Shown here: one piece after another, positions 21,850-34,706 of the stretch | Numbering within the stretch: the first letter of the stretch is position 1 | How the letters are laid out: each line of letters starts with the position of its first letter | Origin: Macrocybe gigantea | Lineage: Eukaryota; Basidiomycota; Agaricomycetes; Agaricales; Callistosporiaceae | Length of the DNA: 64,000 nt | Direction: 5' to 3' | NCBI GenBank assembly: GCA_011319805.1 | Contig: SJRY01000111.1 | Coordinates: 496,001 to 560,000, forward strand | Notes under the pieces: model-generated | Seen by the model: the letters and a program-made list of their open reading frames with translations, nothing else | Database searches by the model: none | Told to the model about the DNA's origin: nothing | Position numbers and translations under genes: made by a program

Positions 21850-24162
21850 ATGCTGTCAAACACAGCTCGAAGCAATGTTTTTACATTGCACAAGGCCATG
21901 GCAAGGAAGCTGTCCACCGCCATGTCTGTCATCCCTGCGCTTCCTCTGACTCCGCCCTCTATCGAGCAAGAGGCGTCCCAGTTCGCCGAGCGCACCTACG
22001 ACATGGAGGCCTTTTTCCGACAGCCGCGCTTTGAGGGCATCACCCGCACGTACCCCGCCTCTGCCGTTGTCTCGAAGCAGGGATCTATGCCCGTTGTACC
22101 TCTCCCGTCCACACTGCTCGCAGACAAGCTGTTCGCGGTTTTCTCCAAGGCTGCAGCGGAGGGACGTCCCGTACATACCATGGGTGCGATAGATCCAGTC
22201 CAGATGACTCAGATGGTGCGCCACCAGGAGGTCGTGTATGTCTCTGGTTGGGCAGCGTCCAGCGTGCTGACGACGGGGAATAACGAAGTCGGTCCGGACC
22301 TCGGGTGCGTTGAATAGCCGTATGCCCCCTGATGCGTCGTGTAACTGTGTCAAATCCTGGCAGGGATTACCCGTACACAACCGTGCCGAACCAGGTTCAC
22401 CGTCTGTTCCGTGCGCAACAGCTTCATGACAAGAAGCACTATGATGAACGCTTGGCGGCTAATCCTGAGCAAAGGCAGAAAATGGAATATGTCGATTATC
22501 TCAAACCTATCATCGCTGACGCGGATACTGGGTATTCTCTACATTTTAAGGACTTGGTCAAATACTGATCACCTGTATAGACATGGGGGCCTGTCCGCCG
22601 TGATGAAACTAGTCAAATTATTTGCAGAGTCTGTGAGTATCTGGAAATTCTTTCGCGATGTTTTCCGGATCGTAATCTCATATTCCTAGGGTGCATCAGC
22701 TATCCATCTCGAAGACCAGCTGCACGGTGGCAAAAAGGCTCGTCTCGCTTGTACATGCTGCATTTCGTCTTTTGTTCATTCGGATTTAGTGTGGTCATCT
22801 CGCAGGAAAGGTGCTGGTCCCGACTTCTACACACATGTCGCGCCTGATTGCATCACGTTTCCAACTCGACATTCTGAAATCGACGATGCTTCTCATTGCA
22901 CGTACTGATTCTGAATCGGGAAGACTGATCTCTTCTAATGTCGATGTTGCGGATCACGAGTACATACGCGGGACGACAGTAAGGGCATCCAAGTCTCTGG
23001 GTCAGGTTCTGTCAGAGGCAGAGGCGAGGGGCGCGACCGGTGCAGATGTCGACACATTGGAGCAAGAATGGACGGAAACTCACCCTCTCTGCACATTCAA
23101 CGAAGGCACGCTCCATGTATTCCTTGTCACCCATAAAGCCCTAATCCTTTCCTTCTCTGCCAGCGGTCGAGAAAGCCATCAAGGAATCTGGCATTGAAAA
23201 CAAGGAAACCGCCTACAAAGGATATCTTTCCTCGGTCGAAGGAAAGTCAAACAGTGAAGCGAGAGCGATCGCTGCGGATATCTTGGGCCATGAAGTTTTC
23301 TGGGACTGCGACTGTCAGTCTTTCTTCACTTTTCATGCTTCTTTTTGCTCAGACCGTTCGATTTACAGTGCCGCGCACACGCGAGGGCTATTATCATTAC
23401 ACGGGCGGTATCGAGGCAGCGATCAAACGGACGATGGCATATGCACCATATGCAGACCTTTTGGCTGGAAACGAAGTCTCCTGATCTGGAACAGGCTAAG
23501 TACTTTGCGCGAAAGATCAGAGCCAAGTACCCTGGAAAGTAAGGTTTATCTGCGGTGTTTCTGTGTATCAGTGATATTAACTACCCGCCAGATGGTTTGT
23601 CTACAACTTGAGCCCCAGCTTCAACTGGTCGCAGCACGGCTTCACAGGTTAACCATGTCTTTTTTTCCATGATTATCTGTTTGACGTTCCTTGCGCTCAG
23701 ATGCTGACTTGAAGAACTTTATTTGGGATCTGGCAAAAGAAGGGTAAAATTATCTGCGACAATCACGTTTTCCTACCTTGCTGAGCATCAGACCAGATTC
23801 GTCCTGCAACTAATTTCGCTTGCAGGCCTTCACAGCACGGCCGTCACGACAGGCGAGTGATGATGAAAAGGCGTGTTGATGTTAGCTCACTGTTTGCAGC
23901 TGAACTGTCCGAGCGGTTCAAAAAGGATGGCATGCTTGCATATGTCGAACTGATCCAACGGAAGGAGAAGGAGATTGGCTGTGACGTGCTCACGCATCAG
24001 AAATGGTGTGTTTCTTCTGTTCTCTCAGAAGGACGAATCTGATACGGAGACACACACGTGTAGGAGCGGCGCAATTACATTGATCGGATTCTGCAGACGG
24101 TGTCTTCTGGCTCATCAAGCACTTCTGCTGTGGGCAAGGACTCGACCGAGCACACGTTTTGA
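21850..24162 (+). CDS. ICL1: isocitrate lyase family enzyme (possibly mitochondrial methylisocitrate lyase), two frame breaks
   Basis: Cleaves isocitrate to glyoxylate and succinate (glyoxylate shunt) or, in mitochondrial relatives, methylisocitrate in propionate breakdown. About 12 exons: 21850-22304, 22364-22531, 22581-22632, 22690-22737, 22790-23105, 23164-23313, 23369-23538, 23592-23647, 23701-23743, 23797-23852, 23900-24007 and a last one ending 24162. Hallmarks: PRFEGITRTYPA, VSGWAASS, IIADADTGHGG, the catalytic KKCGH, IARTDSESGRL, NLSPSFNWSQHGF and TEHTF at the end. KKCGH is split by an intron starting with GC (22738-22789). Two more GC-AG introns lie at 23106-23163 and 23853-23899. 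Frame breaks sit at a T run (23459-23462) and an A run (24073-24074). A 25-residue N-terminal extension (MLSNTARSNVFTLHKAMARK) resembles a mitochondrial presequence, so lyase subtype is open. Confidence 0.88.
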
Positions 24163-24299
24163 TTTTAACTATAAACATGTACAAATATTGTAGATGCATG
24201 ACGTAATTGCGCAATTTCCATTTTCCAATCGAAAGTCCTGCTGTGCGAGGAAGACAAGCGGACAGGGTTGCCACTGGCAAAATCGCGCAGTCCTCACCC

Positions 24300-27200
24300 A
24301 TGGACGCCGCCGCCATGTCTGACCACCCCGTCGAGGCTCATCCCCTCGTCTCTCTCCTGTCCGCTTTCTTCTGGGTCATCCGTAAGTAGTCAAGCTCGTC
24401 GTGCTAGCGCAACGCCCTGATGAACTCTTTCGGAAAAAAAGTCTGGCTTTTATCATGGGCGAAATCGCTCGTCGCGTTTGCGACCATCACCGTACCACGG
24501 TTGATGTATGCAGTCCTTTCCTACTCAATGACGCTCACGGTGTGCTCTTCCATCTATACTCTTTGCTCGTCTGACCGACCGCTGCAGCTGAATTTCTGGA
24601 ACTTTGCCGTCCTTTTTGCTATATCAGCCATCGCGCTCAACTACTGGATACGTTTCCGATATCTCAACGATTATACGCACTTGAAGGAGCCTCCCTTGGT
24701 CAAGCCGGACGTGAACGAGTTGCACCCCGATATCAACACCGGTAACCTACCGTTTGTTACTCCACCACCATGGGTCCTCATGCTACTTATTCAGCGCCTC
24801 CGCCTTCGTTCCACAATTACCTTGATGACTTTCTGCAAGCGGTTCGCGTCTTTGGCTTCGTGCGTGCACTCTTTGCTTTTTCCATCTGTCTGCCTGATGA
24901 ACCGTCTGTCTAACATAGCTTGAAAAGCCTGTAAGCAGCTGCGCCTTTTCCTTGACAGCCCTTTTTTTAAAAATATACCACCAGGTCTTCCACGAGCTTG
25001 CGAGACATTTGCAAACGAGACGACTGATAGCTGGAGACAGCATGAGGATTGATCAAGACAAGAGTTTCTATTGCGTCGTGGATGGCACAGTCCAAGTTTT
25101 TACCAAGACAGGCCAATCTGCGGAAGGACAACGGAGCGTGTGGGAACATGAAGATTTGAACGGATATCAGTTGCTCAACGAGGTTGGAAGTGGAGGAACG
25201 CTTTCGAGCCTGTTCACGATTCTCAGCCTTTTCACTGAAGACGTGAAAATGAGCTGGCAGGACGAGCATCGCGACACGACGGACAGTTTTCCTAGCGTCG
25301 ACAATGACCTTACCACACCTATCCGCGCTCGCCCTCATCGCACCGATTCGGACGTCTCCCAGCTCGACCTTGATAGCGATCAACGGCCCAGGACTAGAAG
25401 CCATCACCGTCGCTCATCAATGTCCTCTGCGTCAACAGTTCATGCATCAGAATATATGTCGCCGGATTCTCTATCACCGTCATCCAGGTTGGGCACCGAG
25501 TCTCCACGCCGTCCCATCTCCACGGCGTCGTTCCGCGCCGCAGAGCCAGTACATCGCCTACCAGAACATCGAGGGGTGGTTGCTCGAGCAGTTGAGGACA
25601 CGACACTGGCTGTCATTCCCGCCGAGGCTTTCCGGAGGTTGACAAAAAACTTTCCCAAGGCCACGAGCCACATCGTACAAGGTGCTTTCATTTTCACGTC
25701 CATGCAACTTTGTGCATAGTAACACTGTTTCCTCAAGTTATTCTGACACGGTTTTCTCGTGTGACTTTTAACGCGGCTCACCGTTACCTTGGTCTAACAA
25801 GCGAGGTTCTCAGAACTGAAAAGGCAATAAACGAGATTGCTTGCCACCCTCTGCCAGCGTCCTTCTATGAATCCGGTGGTGTACAATACCTGCGTCACCG
25901 TTTCGACGCTGCTGGTGGCACGAGTCGGAAAGCGATTATTTTAGCTTCACGCATTCGCCCTCTGGTGGGACGATTTCCCGACAGCAGTCGTCCGGCGATT
26001 CTTCAACTTCTCCAAAGTCGTCAGTGCAGGGCACTTCTACCAAACGAAGGCCAACCCACACACAAGTTTCACAGTTCGGCCGAAGCTCAAGAAATGTTGT
26101 ACAGCCTGGCGACTCCTGATTCCTTCGGCCACCGCAAACGAGACATATAGATCCATTTCTCGCTCTTACACCCTCCTGAACACACCTCGCATCCCTCGGC
26201 TATCTGACCTCGAGAACGTAGACGAAGCTTCTGATCAGAAACCCAGTCAGTTGGCGGATGAGTTTGATCTCAGGGAGGAGGTCATGTCTTGCATCGCAAA
26301 GTCCATCGGTCTTCTGCAGCCTCCACTGAGTGGCGGCGAGTCGATAGAAGAATCACCTCCTATGCATCCAGTTAGTGAAGCGTTCAAGTCGCCTTTCGGT
26401 GGACTTTCTCTTCTGGACGTTGCGGATGACAGCTCGAGTGCAACTGGTGGCTCCACAACCTCCAATGGAGATTACATGAGCGGTCTCGATAACGAGGTGG
26501 AAATCTTGTACTTTGCGGCTGGTTCCGTATTGGCAAAGGCTGGAGAATTAAATACTGGTAATGGCATTCTTCTTTACTTCGCTCGCGTCGCTCGGTTTTC
26601 AAGTCACTGATCGGCATTGCAGGGCTATTTTACGTCATCGAAGGATTTTTGGATATTCTTCTGCCCCACGATGTCTCCCGTGGATTGGAGGATCCGGCTC
26701 GTGGCGAGAAATCACAACAGAAACTCCTCTTCATGGTGAAGCCCGGTGGAATCGCAGGCTATCTCTGTAAGTTAGTCGCTTACATCGTCCTTCTTCTGGC
26801 AACTTAGATATTACAGCTTCTCTATGCAGCACCGCCTCCTATGTCGACATCAAGGCGAAGACGGACACATACGTCGGTTTCCTTCCAGCTCATGCCCTTG
26901 AACGGCTACTTGAGAAGCGGCCGATTGTCCTGCTCACTCTCGCAAAGCGTCTTATTTCATTACTTTCGCCATTAAGTGAGTTCCGAAGCTTGTTGTCGGT
27001 TTCTGTGTTATCGACCACTTTGCTGTAGTCCTTCACATCGACGCGTCTCTTGACTGGATGCAGGTTCATGCCGGTCAAGTTCTGTGGAGACCAAACGACA
27101 TCAGCGACAGCTTCTATATCGTGATTAACGGGCGATTACGAGCAATTACGGAGAGTGAGACCGGTACTGTAACCATCGTAGGTGAATACGGGCAAGGTGA

Positions 27201-29912
27201 CACGGTTGGAGAACTAGATGTCATCACGAGCTCGCCTCGCAGGAACACGGTCCATGCTATCCGTGACACTGAGCTTATCCGCATGCCTCAGACACTATTC
27301 AATGCAATTTCGGCTCGGTGCGTATGTTCATGCACAGAAGAATTTCGTGCCTGATGATTCTCGAAACGTAGACATCCTCAAGCAACAACGCAGTATGTTG
27401 ACGTTTCTTAGCGTATATCCTCTGTCGTTGATTGTCTACATTGCATAGGCTGTTGCGCATGATTGCGTCTCGTGTTAGGGACGAAATGGACACTCGAACA
27501 AACGCACCGAACAGAACAGGCTCCGAACTCGGCCATCAGAGCACCAACCTCAAGACTGTTGCTGTGCTTCCCGTGTCGAGGAGTGTACCAGTAGGCGAAT
27601 TTGCCCGCAAATTGCAGACGGCGCTAGAGGGAATCGGAGCGTCGACGGCTTTCTTGAACCAGGCGTCTATTTCTAGCCATCTTGGACGTCATGCCTTCAC
27701 GAGGATGGGCAAACTCAAAGTGAGCACTTCTCTCTAGTTCAATGCGAGAGCCTACCATTGGTGATTGGACGTTGTGATAGTCTGCTGGTTGGTTGGCGGA
27801 TCAAGAGCAGAAGTACCGCATTGTTTTGTATGTGGCAGACTCGCCCGTCAGCAGCTCGTGGACGCAGACATGCATCAGACAAGCAAGTCATCTTTCCTTA
27901 AATTCATAGCTGCGACTCATCCTGTCTGGGAAAATTAGGCTGATTGCGTCATGATTGTGGGTATGGGAGAGGATCCTAGCTTGGGCGAATATGAGCGACT
28001 GCTGCTTTCGATGAAGACCACCGCCAGGAAAGAACTGATTCTTCTGCATCCTCATCGTTCCGTGGCGCCTGGGTCAACTCGCGAATGGTTAAAGGCCAGT
28101 TTCCATCTTCAATCATTTGGCTGGGCAAACTGACAGTCTGTACAGAATCGACCATGGGTGCATCGTCACTTCCATGTTGAACTGCCGGTTGAGTGCTTTC
28201 CACCGCGTGCTCGATGATCAAAGCACTAACTTTCGGCATTATGCTTTTCTAGGGCCTTGTTGTACCGATACCCAAGAGCACGGTTCTTCAAAAAGACCCT
28301 GACGCCGTCATCGCACTCAAGAACCTGAAGGATAAAGTTCAAAGCGGCATTCAAAAGTACCGTGGAAGCACAGCTGATGTTCGACCCCAACGCCTGGCCC
28401 ATGCTAACGACTTTGCACGTCTGGCGCGAAGAATATGCGGAAAATCCATTGGTGTTGTCCTGGGAGGAGGCGGGGCCCGTGGTATTGCTCATTTGGTGAA
28501 GCTCTTTGTGTCTCCCGCGACGTGGTCCATGAGTCGCTTATGATTCTTCAGGGTCTGTTGCGTGCATTGGAGGAACACGAGATTCCCATCGACCACGTTG
28601 GAGGTAAGCATTCCTATCTGCGGCATCTGATACTTTGGTCTTCATTGACCATCTCAGGCACTAGTATCGGCGCGTTTATTGGGGGACTTTATGCGCGCGA
28701 AGGAGATTTGATTTCTAGTGCTGGTCGTGCGAAGCAATTCAGTGGTAGAATGGGTAATATTTGGCGTATCTTATCAGACGTGACATACCCCATCGTCGCC
28801 TATACAACGGTACTTCTCTTCTCTCCTTAATCTTTGGCGAATGTTTTGACTGATGCGAGTGGTAGGGCCATGAATTCAATCGAGCTATCTTCAAGGTGAT
28901 GTAAAGTTTACAAGTGCCGTGTATGTATTGCTGATGCTCTTCGCCAGGCATTTTATGACCTTCATATCGAGGACATGTGGTTGCCGTACTTCTGCAATAC
29001 AACAAACATAATCACATCTCGCATGGAGGTCCATGAGACTGGATATGCATGGAGGTTTATCCGTGCGTTTATTCATTATTATCAGTTTTTCGTCGCTCAA
29101 ACCTTCATTAGGTGCATCCATGACGCTTGTTGGTCTCCTTCCACCTCTGTGCGATAATGGCAACCTCCTAGTCGATGGTGGATACAGTAAGTGGCTCAGT
29201 CACAGATGGCAACGAAATCCTTATATGTTATCTCTACAGTTGACAACCTTCCGGTAGGTCCATAGCTTCGGGTAATACCGAAGAAAAAATTATGTACATG
29301 ACAATAGGTCTCCACAATGGTGTCAATGGGTGCTAGTGCAGTGTTCTCATCCGATGTTGGTTCTGTATGCAGAAATATTTTATCATTGTTCTACGTGCTG
29401 CTAAATTATTCTCTAGCTCGATGACAACTCTCCCCGCAACCTAGGAGATTCTGTTTCCGGATGGTGGCTCCTCATCAATAGATGGAATCCGTTCTCCAAC
29501 GCCAGACATGTCCCAGCCATCACTGAGATTCAGAGTCGCCTTGCATAGTTCGTAATGGTCTGTGACCCGATTCTGGGGAAATGCTTACTTTGAGTATAGT
29601 GTGTCGAGTGTAAACACGTTGGAAGACGCGAAGAGGATTAAGGGAGGTGTTTATATTCAGATGCCTGTCCAAGAAGTACGTCCTTCCTCTGTTCTAGTTT
29701 TCACCTCTAACAATAAAACGAACCGTGCATAGTACGGAACGTTACAATTCGGCAAGTTTGAGGAAATCCAACAGAAAGGCTATCAAGCAGCCATGGAGAT
29801 TTTGAAAAAGCTTGATGAGGATGGCCGCCTTCCGTCGTCACTTCTTGATGGTAAAGATTCAGTTAGCAGTGGCAAAAAGAAGGGCATGAGTGCTCGCCGA
29901 AACTCGATTTGA
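24300..29912 (+). CDS. NTE1: lysophospholipase NTE1 (neuropathy target esterase), cNMP-binding and patatin domains
   Basis: ER membrane enzyme that deacylates phosphatidylcholine and lysophosphatidylcholine. About 20 exons; the first are 24300-24381, 24442-24539, 24588-24741, 24795-24859, a 12-base exon 24919-24930, then 24985-25681. N-terminal membrane segments ([29 protein letters not shown]) are followed by cyclic-nucleotide-binding-like domains ([18 protein letters not shown] ... [37 protein letters not shown] ... [11 protein letters not shown]). The patatin domain has the glycine loop [16 protein letters not shown], the nucleophile box GTSIGAF and the DGG of the catalytic Asp. Two frame breaks (about 25917 and 26113) each need one added base in the Ser-rich linker. 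One intron, 27883-27938, starts GCAAGT. The stop follows SARRNSI. Homology is certain. Confidence 0.93.
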
Positions 29913-30187
29913 CTCTTGGATTTATGGACTGAAGAAATGGACGAACATATACATACTTGCCTGTATATTTCACACATGTACCCTAACTGTAACTGGTAAA
30001 CTCGATAAGGAAATCGTTGCAAACTTTCGTTACGCCGTACAGTAAGCCCATCTATCCGCTTCATTTGGCCGAACCGTGCAGAGGCTGGCTTCGCGGACGC
30101 TCTGAGACTTAAAGACAATCCCACCTTGCGCCAGCAAGGTGTCACCTCGAGCATTCAAGTCAGTGCGACTCCTGGACACTTGGAATC

Positions 30188-32895
30188 ATGTCATCTTCCG
30201 AACCGTACGAACCGAACGTGAAGAATCCACCAACGGAGGAACTGCCTATCGACGTGAGTCTGTTGAAGGAAATTGCCAAAAATGCTTTAGTCGATGCACT
30301 GAACTCTGTACGTCGTGGTTGTTCACAAGAATTGACTGAATTTTCTCATTCGCGAAACTGAAGGTGAACGGAGCAAAGACGCTCGTCCTCGACCCCTCAT
30401 TATCCGGACCGCTAGGCCTAGTAACGGAAGTTGCTTTGCTCAAAGTGATTCACCTGTTGCTCTGTTTAAAATGTTCATTCTGACCACCCGCAGCAACATG
30501 GGGTTGACAAGATGTTTTGGCTAGAAGCCGGATCACTATCCGCCTCGACATCGAACATAGTATATCTCTGTCGGCCTCTCATAAAGTACGTGAAAATAAT
30601 TGCCAGTACGTTCACATCGTACTTTCGTTCCTTAAGACGACCAACCTCTCTCCCTGTTGCCAGGTCATATCAAGCGGCATGCACAGGAATCCAAGAAACA
30701 CACATATACGCTCTTCCTAGTGCCTCGCGAATCCACGTTAATCATGAAGATACTGGAGGAAGAGGGCGTGTTGGGCGACGTTAATGTTTCGTCATATAAC
30801 CTGCAGTTCATACCTCTGGCGGAGGACGTCATATCGTTAGAGAACGACAGGGCATTCAAGGAGATCTGGGTCGTAAGCAGCACGCATTCGCTCTTTCATC
30901 TCGAACATCCATGAACTTGAAATCCAGGACGGCGACGAAACAGTCATATATGAGTCTGCTCAAGCACTATTTACACTCGAAAGACTGTTTGGGCTCTTTC
31001 CGCGTATTCTAGGAAAGGGCGATTATGCTGCTGTGAGAAACATGTTTCTTCATGACGCTAGTCTGAGTAACTGAAAGCAGCATTAGAGATTGGCCACTCT
31101 GCTGCTTCGCGAAACGCCGAAAACCATGAGCTCGTCTATTCCCGATACACTGTTATCTCCATCCGATGGAATGGATTCTTTAATCATCTTGGATCGGAGA
31201 ACAGACATGATAACTCCCCTTCTTACTCAGCTAACCTATGAAGGGCTGATTGACGAACTCATTGGTATTAGGAATTGTGTGTCTTCGTCAACGTTCGGTT
31301 TGCACGATTGCGCTAACATTGTCGCTACACTCCAGCCTATATTGAGATACCGGCTTCGCTTTTATCGCCGCCTCCTCAACCCCAACAAAACTCTACAGGA
31401 GCTTCCACGTCGGCAGCACCGGCCACTACAACCCAACCACTGAAGAGGGAGAACAAGAAGAAGCATCATCTCACCACCACAACAGATCCTCTCTTTGCCG
31501 AGTTGCGAGATCTGAACTTTTCCTCTGTCGGGAGAAAACTGAACCGGGTGGCTCATCGCCTGGATCAGGATTACAAGGTTGGTGTGCTCTCGCAACCCAC
31601 GATCGCAGGTTTATTGAGACACGTCGGTGTAGACAAATCTACAATCCAAGACCGTGGCTCAGCTGCGGGATTTCGTTGGCAAGTTGGGGGGTCTACAATC
31701 TGAGCACCAGGCTCTGCGACTTCGTAAGCTCGAGGGCCCTTGGTACGGATTTGGATGGCTGACTGTATGGTAGATACCGGGTTGTCCGAGTTGCTCGTTC
31801 CCCTCACACGGACGGAACGCTTCAACAAGTCTCTCGAAATACAACAGAGTGAGTTCATGTCCAAACATCTCCTTTTTTTTCACTAACAGCCTTCAGATCT
31901 TCTCGCATCGTATGAGGTATCCGGGCAGCTCAATGGCATCGAGGATATGATTGCCCAAGGCGCGGAAATGCAGACTGTTATGCGGCTTTTATGTCTCGCA
32001 AGCATCACTTCAGGAGGCATTAAAAGCAAGGTATTGGACAACCTGAAACGCGAGTTCCTCCAGGTGTGTCGTATTTTAATTGACCGCCTATCAACTCTTG
32101 CTTACCGATCATTACGAGACGTATGGATACAATCTCTTACCAGCTCTACTCTCCCTTTCGACACCGCCCCTCGCTATTCTGCTACCAAATCCTCTTCCCC
32201 CCTCAATCCCATCGTCTCAGAAATATCCCTTCACTACCCTTCGCAAATCGCTTCGTCTCCTGTTGGAGGACAGCCCAGAAGCCGTAGATGAAGTTGAAAA
32301 TGACATTGGTTTTGTGTATTCAGGTTATGCGCCCATCAGCGTTCGGTTGGTGCAATGTGTCGCCCAGAAGGGAGGGGTGCTGAGCAATCCGGCGGAAAGG
32401 GAGCGGGATGGAACGGAGGGGGACGCTTCGAGAAGTGCAGCATCAGCGGCCAAAGTCCAGGCTCATCCTATAGTGGGCTGGAAAGGATTCGAAGACGTGT
32501 TAGCGGCTATACCCGGTGAGACAGTTGACATCATCCAGAAGGGCGCAGGACATACAGTGACAGCATTATCCTCCTGTGAGTGATTTGTGCTGGATATATC
32601 GTCTTCTTCCCATATTTACACACAGTTGAAGCTCGAGAGAAGGAAGCGACGACTACGGTCGTATTCTTCATTGGGGGATGCACTTATACGGAAATTGCCG
32701 CTCTGAGATGGATAGGGAGGCAAAATAAAGGTAGGTCATAGCTTGGTGCAGAGTGATTTAAAAGAGTTGATGAAGTTGAACTGCTAAGGTCGAAAATTCT
32801 TGGTTGCGACGACTGGTATTATTAGCGGAAACAGTCTGGTTGACAGTATTGTCGGCCTGAGTAACGCCGTGGGACCTAGCCTTGGTGTGGCTTGA
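30188..32895 (+). CDS. VPS33: vacuolar protein sorting protein VPS33 (Sec1/Munc18 family)
   Basis: SM protein of the HOPS and CORVET tethering complexes, which clamps SNAREs for vacuole and endosome fusion. About 11 exons; the first are 30188-30307, 30364-30444, 30494-30605, 30664-30872, 30928-31032, 31087-31276. Family blocks in order: [111 protein letters not shown]... [39 protein letters not shown] and the C-terminal [18 protein letters not shown]. The donor after GCC A (intron 30606-30663) was preferred over an earlier GT because it keeps KYVKIIA. No frame break is needed. The end at 32895 matches where the family usually stops. Confidence 0.92.
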
Positions 32896-33764
32896 ACAAA
32901 AGTCTCGTGAATTTTATGGGATTGGTTTGGCAAATATGGTGAATATCTTTTGTTCTCACAGTCGGGGAGCACATGGTTAGCACTGTTTGAATTGCATGGA
33001 CCGTTCATCCGAAAACCAACAGTTGGGCTGTCGGTACGCGACGCGTTTGTTTGTTTGGAGAAAAGAGGAAACCACGTCCCCTGACACCTTCGGAGAACGC
33101 CACCTCATTTGAATTCAATGATTCGTTTGAGGAAAGTTCAATTCTTGATATGTCATAAACTCATGATAATTTTCCCAGATGCAGCCCGAGTGGAAATGAA
33201 TGCGTCAGATGTCGTAGACTGGGAGCTGGTACACAATTCAGACAGCAGACCTAGATGGGTCGATCGGTATTACCCCTGCCACTCTGGGGTAGAACAGGAG
33301 CAGCTCGGAAGAGTCGGGCGGTGGAGTTGCCCATTTTTCTGCAATTCTGAGCTCTAATTACGGTGATTGGCAAGCGCTGGGGAAGGCGGGCTATGTTCGA
33401 GGAGATAGCGGCAGGCAACAAAGCTGGCTTTTGAATGATGTCGAGAAGAAAGTAAGGGTGTTTGGGGTCTGGGTGTTTACGATCGAAGCCCTGTCAGTTG
33501 AATGAGCCTCACGTATAAGTTCCGCAACTTGGAACCAAAATGAGGCTCCCCGATCTTTTTTTCGTTCACCGTTCGCTCCTCGTTGCCCTTGCCCCTTGCC
33601 CTAGCCGCTGCCTTTGTTCTCGTGAGTGATTTTTTTTTTCCTCCAGGCGGTTGTCCCTAACTCTCCTGCCCCCTCCGCAAGTGCAAATCTAAGCTATTCC
33701 GTGCGACTGTTGCCTATCGACAGCTAGTCTTCATACTCTTCTTCCAAATCAGGACCCTGCAGAA
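32896..33764. promoter_or_regulatory. intergenic region with pyrimidine-rich promoter
   Basis: About 870 bases. The left part is the VPS33 3' flank. From about 33540 to 33760 the plus strand is dominated by C and T, with repeated TTGCCC units and a run of nine or more T near 33630. That looks like a core promoter and 5' UTR for the small gene at 33765. No coding frame is convincing. Confidence 0.45.
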
Positions 33765-34179
33765 ATGGCTCCTAGAACCACCACCCAAGCAGCAAGCGAA
33801 AAACCGCCCAAAAAGAGTATGCCTGCCTCCCCCCCTTTGCCCTACTCTGGCGCTGACGCCAAAATTCTCGCAGCAAAATCGACAGGAAGCACAGGGGGCA
33901 GGAAAAAGCTGACTGCGTTCAACAAATTCATGGTGAGCAGATTTAAAAAAACTTCCACGCAGCGCTGATCGTTTGGGCCACTGCCGTCGCAGCAAACTGA
34001 AATGGCTCGTCTCAAGGATGAAGAGCCCGAGATGGCGCACAGAGACAGGTTTTTACCTCCTTTCTAATGGTGCACGGCTTGATCAGAAATCAGTTAACGT
34101 TTGGTGTTTTAGGTTCAAGCTCGCGACGGCGAACTGGAAGACGGCAAAAGAAAATCCAAACAGAGCGACCACGGCTTGA
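33765..34179 (+). CDS. 77-residue HMG-box/YABBY-like small nuclear protein
   Basis: Four exons (33765-33816, 33874-33932, 33993-34048, 34113-34179) sum to 234 bases. After a short basic lead (PRTTTQAASEKPPKKT) comes one small domain: GGRKKLTAFNKFMQTEMARL, then EEPEMAHRDRFKLATANWKT and NPNR. The pattern A-F-N-K-F-M ... H-x-x-x-F-x-x-A-x-x-N-W-K is that of the minimal HMG-like/YABBY C-terminal helices found in small basidiomycete proteins. Such helices bind DNA in larger families, so a chromatin or transcription role is inferred. The first intron (GTATGC ... CTCGCAG) is open in frame, so an alternative unspliced reading exists. The pyrimidine-rich promoter suggests good expression. Confidence 0.7.
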
Positions 34180-34706
34180 ACGCATGCTACCACGCTAAAT
34201 TTCGTTCTTCTTTTCCCGCTCGTCTCTAGCGATTCTATTCGTTAATTCGCTACATCAGCACCGATTTTTCGCCTTCACCGCATTGTCTCCGTTGTTGCTT
34301 GCCCTCTTGCTCACTTTAATATAATGTTCTATGTACAGAGGTGAATATACGACATAGCACAAGGTCTGTCTGGCGGGTGGTCTGAGCACGCTGCACTCCG
34401 ACGCCTTCCGCTGCGGCATATATATTGAGTGTCTGAATCGGCCCCTGAACGGAAATGGCCCCTGTGCTGATCTCGTGACCTGGCACGGGACACCAGTCCT
34501 TCCGTTTCTGTGCTTGACTGAGTCGGAAGTGACCCGACGGTCCTTGTCCATTATCTGTTCACTCTCCTCTGTTTCTGCTCGTCGGCTTTGTACTTTCTAG
34601 TTCCTCTCTATCTCCTGTATTTTATTCTCGCTTTCTTTCCATACAAGCTGTCTGCATCTCTTTATCACTCTTCTTTCTGCTATCACACGCATACTGGCAT
34701 CCAGGC
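34180..34706. promoter_or_regulatory. upstream region of the F-box gene
   Basis: About 530 bases. The part next to the ATG (34570-34700) is rich in C and T (CTCTCCTCTGTTTCTGCTCG and similar), as in other promoters in this window. No gene is recognised. Confidence 0.4.

Noticed and set aside
30590..30665. Donor GTACGTG right after LIK in VPS33
   Set aside because: It puts the next exon out of frame. Reading through to GCC A|GTACGTTC keeps KYVKIIA, which the family conserves.
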